Program-made: the position numbers and the translations under genes
Assembly: GCA_045545175.1 (NCBI GenBank)
Contig: JAZQAK010000047.1
Span: forward strand, 177,081 to 241,080
DNA length: 64,000 nucleotides
DNA from: RGIG6165 sp045545175
GTDB lineage: Bacteria; Bacillota; Clostridia; Oscillospirales; Feifaniaceae
Direction of reading: 5' to 3'
Notes under the pieces: generated by a model
What the model saw: only the letters and a program-made list of their open reading frames with translations
Databases searched by the model: none
Told to the model about the DNA's origin: nothing
Shown here: positions 61,721 through 64,000 of the stretch, in pieces
How the letters are laid out: each line of letters starts with the position of its first letter
How positions within the stretch are numbered: position 1 is the stretch's first letter

Positions 61721-62603
61721 TTTTAACACCTCCAAACGGCATTCTGAAGGTCATCTTATCTATAAGCGGTGAGAGTATATTCATCAAAAGTATTGCAAAA
61801 GACACACCTTCGGGATACGTGCCGAATTCTCTAATTAGTACGGTTATCGCACCCACACCCAGTCCGAAAATCACCTTACCTCTTTTGCTTACCGGGGACG
61901 TAGAATAATCCGTTACCATATAAAACGCCGCAAGCATAAGGCTTCCCGTTAAGAGATCAAACACAGGATTCCTGCCGCAAATTAAAGACACCGCCGCAGC
62001 ACCTGCAAGCGTGCTTATAGGTGCTGTAAAGGTAATCACCTTTCTTGCAACAAGATATACACCGCCTATGATTATTGCAATAATACAGGTCTCCCCAATA
62101 CAACCTGCCCTAAAGCCGAGAAGAAGTTTAAATATATCGCTTTCCCCCTCTGCAAGCGGTGTTGCCGAGGAATTGATTAATCGGCTTGTGTTTGCCCAAT
62201 TCGTAATCTCTTTACCAAATGACAGAAACAAAAATATTCGTCCCGTAACGGCAGGATTTGCAAAGTTTTCTCCTATCCCACCAAACAGCATTTTTACCAC
62301 CACAACAGAAAAAACCGAGCCCACAGCAGCCATCCAGAGAGGAAAGCCTACAGGCAGGCTGAAAGCAAGAAGAACACCCGTTACCACCGCACTCAAATCG
62401 GTAATACTCTGCCGAAGTCGCAAGGCTAGACAGTACAGAGATTCCGACACCACGCAGGACACTACGCAAACAAGCGTGAGCAGTACACTTCTGTACCCGA
62501 AAATCAGAACGGATGCAACAAAAGCAGGGACAAGCGCTATAAGCACGTCTCCCATTATTTTCGTTGTAGTTGAAGTTGACAGAATATACGGTGATTTACG
62601 CAT
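61713..62603 (-). CDS. rnfD: Rnf complex subunit D
   Basis: 296-aa integral membrane subunit with about ten helices, carrying covalent FMN. The predicted site reads NSSATPL with Thr148, where most have SGATPL. GGIGENFANPAVTGR and YMVTDYSTSPV are family hallmarks. It overlaps rnfC by 8 bp. Confidence 0.94.
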   Translation of the reverse strand: MRKSPYILSTSTTTKIMGDVLIALVPAFVASVLIFGYRSVLLTLVCVVSCVVSESLYCLALRLRQSITDLSAVVTGVLLAFSLPVGFPLWMAAVGSVFSVVVVKMLFGGIGENFANPAVTGRIFLFLSFGKEITNWANTSRLINSSATPLAEGESDIFKLLLGFRAGCIGETCIIAIIIGGVYLVARKVITFTAPISTLAGAAAVSLICGRNPVFDLLTGSLMLAAFYMVTDYSTSPVSKRGKVIFGLGVGAITVLIREFGTYPEGVSFAILLMNILSPLIDKMTFRMPFGGVKNV

Positions 62604-63807
62604 TTTCCGCCTCCTTTAGCATTATTTTTCCTCTTCTGTTAAACTCTGTAAGTCGTCTTTTTGCAGGACATACGTATTCACAGCAACCACATTCCATACA
62701 GATATTTACCTTCAAATTCTTAAGAAGTTTTACGTCTCTTTTGTGATAAGCACGATCTATTGCCGCAGGCGACAGCATAACAGGACAAACCCCGTAACAT
62801 CTTCCGCACCGTATGCAAGAGGTTTCTTTCGGGTAGGTAAGCTCATCAAACGCAAGAATCGCCCCTGTGGTTTTAGTTATAACCGCATCTTCCCCCACCT
62901 CTTTACCCATCATAACACCTCCGTCGAGGATATGCTGTGCTTTGACTTTAAGCTTATCCAATACGTAGGAAACGGGTGTACCTATGGGAAGATTAAAACA
63001 TACACTATCCGAAATAAACGGTCCTGCAAACGTAACGTATCTCGACACAAGCGGTATACCCGTTTTTACATATTCGGCAAGTTTGGCAACGGTGGCTGCA
63101 TTAAGCACTATAACACCGCAGTCGGAGGGCAGTTTTTTCTCTTCAACCACCCTACCCGTGCATTCGTAGATTATGACTTTTTCTGCACCTTTGGGGTATT
63201 TGTCGCCAAGAATTTTTACCTCAAGACCATACTGTGACAACTTTTCCGCGCAAACGGCACTGTTTTTTTCAATACCGATTATCTTTCTCGTTATTCCGAG
63301 AACACCTGCAATTATATCTGCACCCTCAGCTATTTCCCTTGCCTTTTGTGTCATAACACATCTGTCGCTGATTATATACGGTTCACATTCGGCACCGTTA
63401 ATAATAAGTGTGTCTACGGTTGATTTTGGTTGCAGTTTTATATGCGTCGGAAAACCTGCCCCGCCAAGTCCCACAAGACCGCAGTTATATGCCGCCTTTG
63501 CAAGACTTTCTCTGTTTGTTATTTCAATTCTGCCGATTGATATTTTTTCATTTTTTCCGTCAGAGGCTATTTCAACGTAATGATCTATGCCTTTTACCGT
63601 TCCCGATACACTTGCATGGACAGGCGGTGTGAATTTCTTTTCACATTCGCCAATAACCTGCCCTATTTTAACTTTATCTCCTACACTGACCGTAGGTGAA
63701 CACTTCCCGAGAGGTATACGAACAAAGGTAGGCAACTCAATTTCCGTTTCATATACAAGAGTGTTCTTTTTATTACTGTTTATATGAATTCCTGCAAGTC
63801 GTGACAT
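62596..63807 (-). CDS. rnfC: Rnf complex subunit C
   Basis: 403-aa peripheral subunit that exchanges electrons with NADH. A barrel-sandwich domain covers about 20-85, the NADH/FMN-type domain about 100-290 (GLVGLGGAGFPTHIK, INGAECEPYI), and two [4Fe-4S] motifs lie at the C-terminus (CIRCGRCYGVCP, CMECGCCEYVCP). I chose ATG 63807, five bases after GGAG; the upstream gene ends 35 bp inside it. Confidence 0.96.
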   Translation of the reverse strand: MSRLAGIHINSNKKNTLVYETEIELPTFVRIPLGKCSPTVSVGDKVKIGQVIGECEKKFTPPVHASVSGTVKGIDHYVEIASDGKNEKISIGRIEITNRESLAKAAYNCGLVGLGGAGFPTHIKLQPKSTVDTLIINGAECEPYIISDRCVMTQKAREIAEGADIIAGVLGITRKIIGIEKNSAVCAEKLSQYGLEVKILGDKYPKGAEKVIIYECTGRVVEEKKLPSDCGVIVLNAATVAKLAEYVKTGIPLVSRYVTFAGPFISDSVCFNLPIGTPVSYVLDKLKVKAQHILDGGVMMGKEVGEDAVITKTTGAILAFDELTYPKETSCIRCGRCYGVCPVMLSPAAIDRAYHKRDVKLLKNLKVNICMECGCCEYVCPAKRRLTEFNRRGKIMLKEAENA

Positions 63808-64000
63808 TACTACTCCAAACTCCTTTAACATGTGGCATAACGCTTTTCAGTGTTATGGCGGTTACAGTTCCCATAACAAAGCCCGATAATACGAGATACG
63901 GCAAATACCAGAAAACATCACTTGTTCCCATAAGCAGACTTGCCGCACATATCTGACCTAAATTATGGGATATTCCTCCCGAAATTCCCAAAAGCATATA
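63773..64000 (-). CDS. Gx/heptaprenyl-diphosphate-synthase-I-like membrane protein (5' part outside window)
   Basis: The last 75 codons of a gene beginning beyond the window. LLGISGGISHNLGQICAASLLM and YLPYLVLSGFVMGTVTAITL (shown as separate blocks) fit the Gx transporter/HepS component I family of small membrane proteins, often found beside rnf in clostridia. The C-terminus overlaps rnfC by 35 bp. Function in this setting is not established. Confidence 0.75.
   Translation of the reverse strand, partial: YMLLGISGGISHNLGQICAASLLMGTSDVFWYLPYLVLSGFVMGTVTAITLKSVMPHVKGVWSSNVTTCRNSYKQ

Noticed and set aside
1..64000. CRISPR arrays, tRNA or rRNA genes, prophage or complete insertion sequences
   Set aside because: I looked for regular direct repeats, cloverleaf-like gaps and transposase or phage motifs and found none; nearly all gaps are under 200 bp and accounted for.

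Overview
The window comes from an endospore-forming, anaerobic Firmicute of the class Clostridia, possibly Oscillospirales-like; the order is a guess. The evidence is a spoIIAA-spoIIAB-sigF operon, spoIIR, an uninterrupted sigK and a YtvI-type protein, together with an Rnf complex, acetate kinase, formate-THF ligase, AddAB, prkC/prpC, rpmE and strong AGGAGG-type ribosome sites with many GTG/TTG starts. All identifications rest on motifs and remembered family features; no search was run. Most genes lie on the minus strand. No rRNA, tRNA, CRISPR array, prophage or complete insertion sequence was seen.

Layout, in plus coordinates. 1-1.6 kb (minus): homoserine dehydrogenase, cut by the window edge, with its UPF0735 ACT-domain partner. 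1.7-2.7 kb (plus): YtvI-like membrane protein. 2.75-23.2 kb (minus): one long housekeeping operon read right to left. It runs rRNA methyltransferase-like gene, ecfA1-ecfA2-ecfT, truA, a DUF5711-like propeller, rpoZ, priA, def, fmt, a Zn peptidase, rsmB, rlmN, prpC, prkC, rsgA, a 50-aa membrane peptide, the ymfF/ymfH M16 pair, lgt and folD. Its promoter is at about 23.2 kb. 23.3-27.1 kb (minus): spoIIAA-spoIIAB-sigF-pcrA. 27.2-35 kb (minus): an Ogt/O-methyltransferase fusion, glpK, valS, folC and an RCC1-repeat lipoprotein. 35.1-43.7 kb (minus): rpmE, then ispE-spoIIR-addB-addA. 43.8-45.7 kb (plus): ACT regulator, PFL/DUF711 protein and a DUF378 membrane protein. 45.8-48.1 kb: ackA and tmcAL, divergent. 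48.3-52.2 kb (minus): fhs-tsaE-tsaB-rpiB-upp. 52.3-57.8 kb: rodA (plus), then nrdR, a class A PBP and an M24 peptidase (minus). 57.85-58.5 kb (plus): sigK. 58.5-64 kb (minus): Gx-type gene, rnfC-D-G-E-A-B and a NusG_II-ApbE fusion.

The most unusual structure is a pair of related palindromic, terminal-inverted-repeat elements (173 bp at 48138-48310; 279 bp, opposite orientation, at 54009-54287). Each sits inside the loop of what was evidently a pre-existing rho-independent terminator hairpin. The larger copy carries about 106 extra bp with its own hairpin. They look like non-autonomous mobile elements (MITEs) that target terminator loops. Other points of note are an RnfB reduced to its membrane helix and first Fe-S domain, a NusG_II-ApbE fusion at the end of the rnf operon, an Ogt-TrmR-like fusion protein, an AddB whose N-terminal P-loop lacks lysine, and a terminator-like hairpin in the spoIIA leader.
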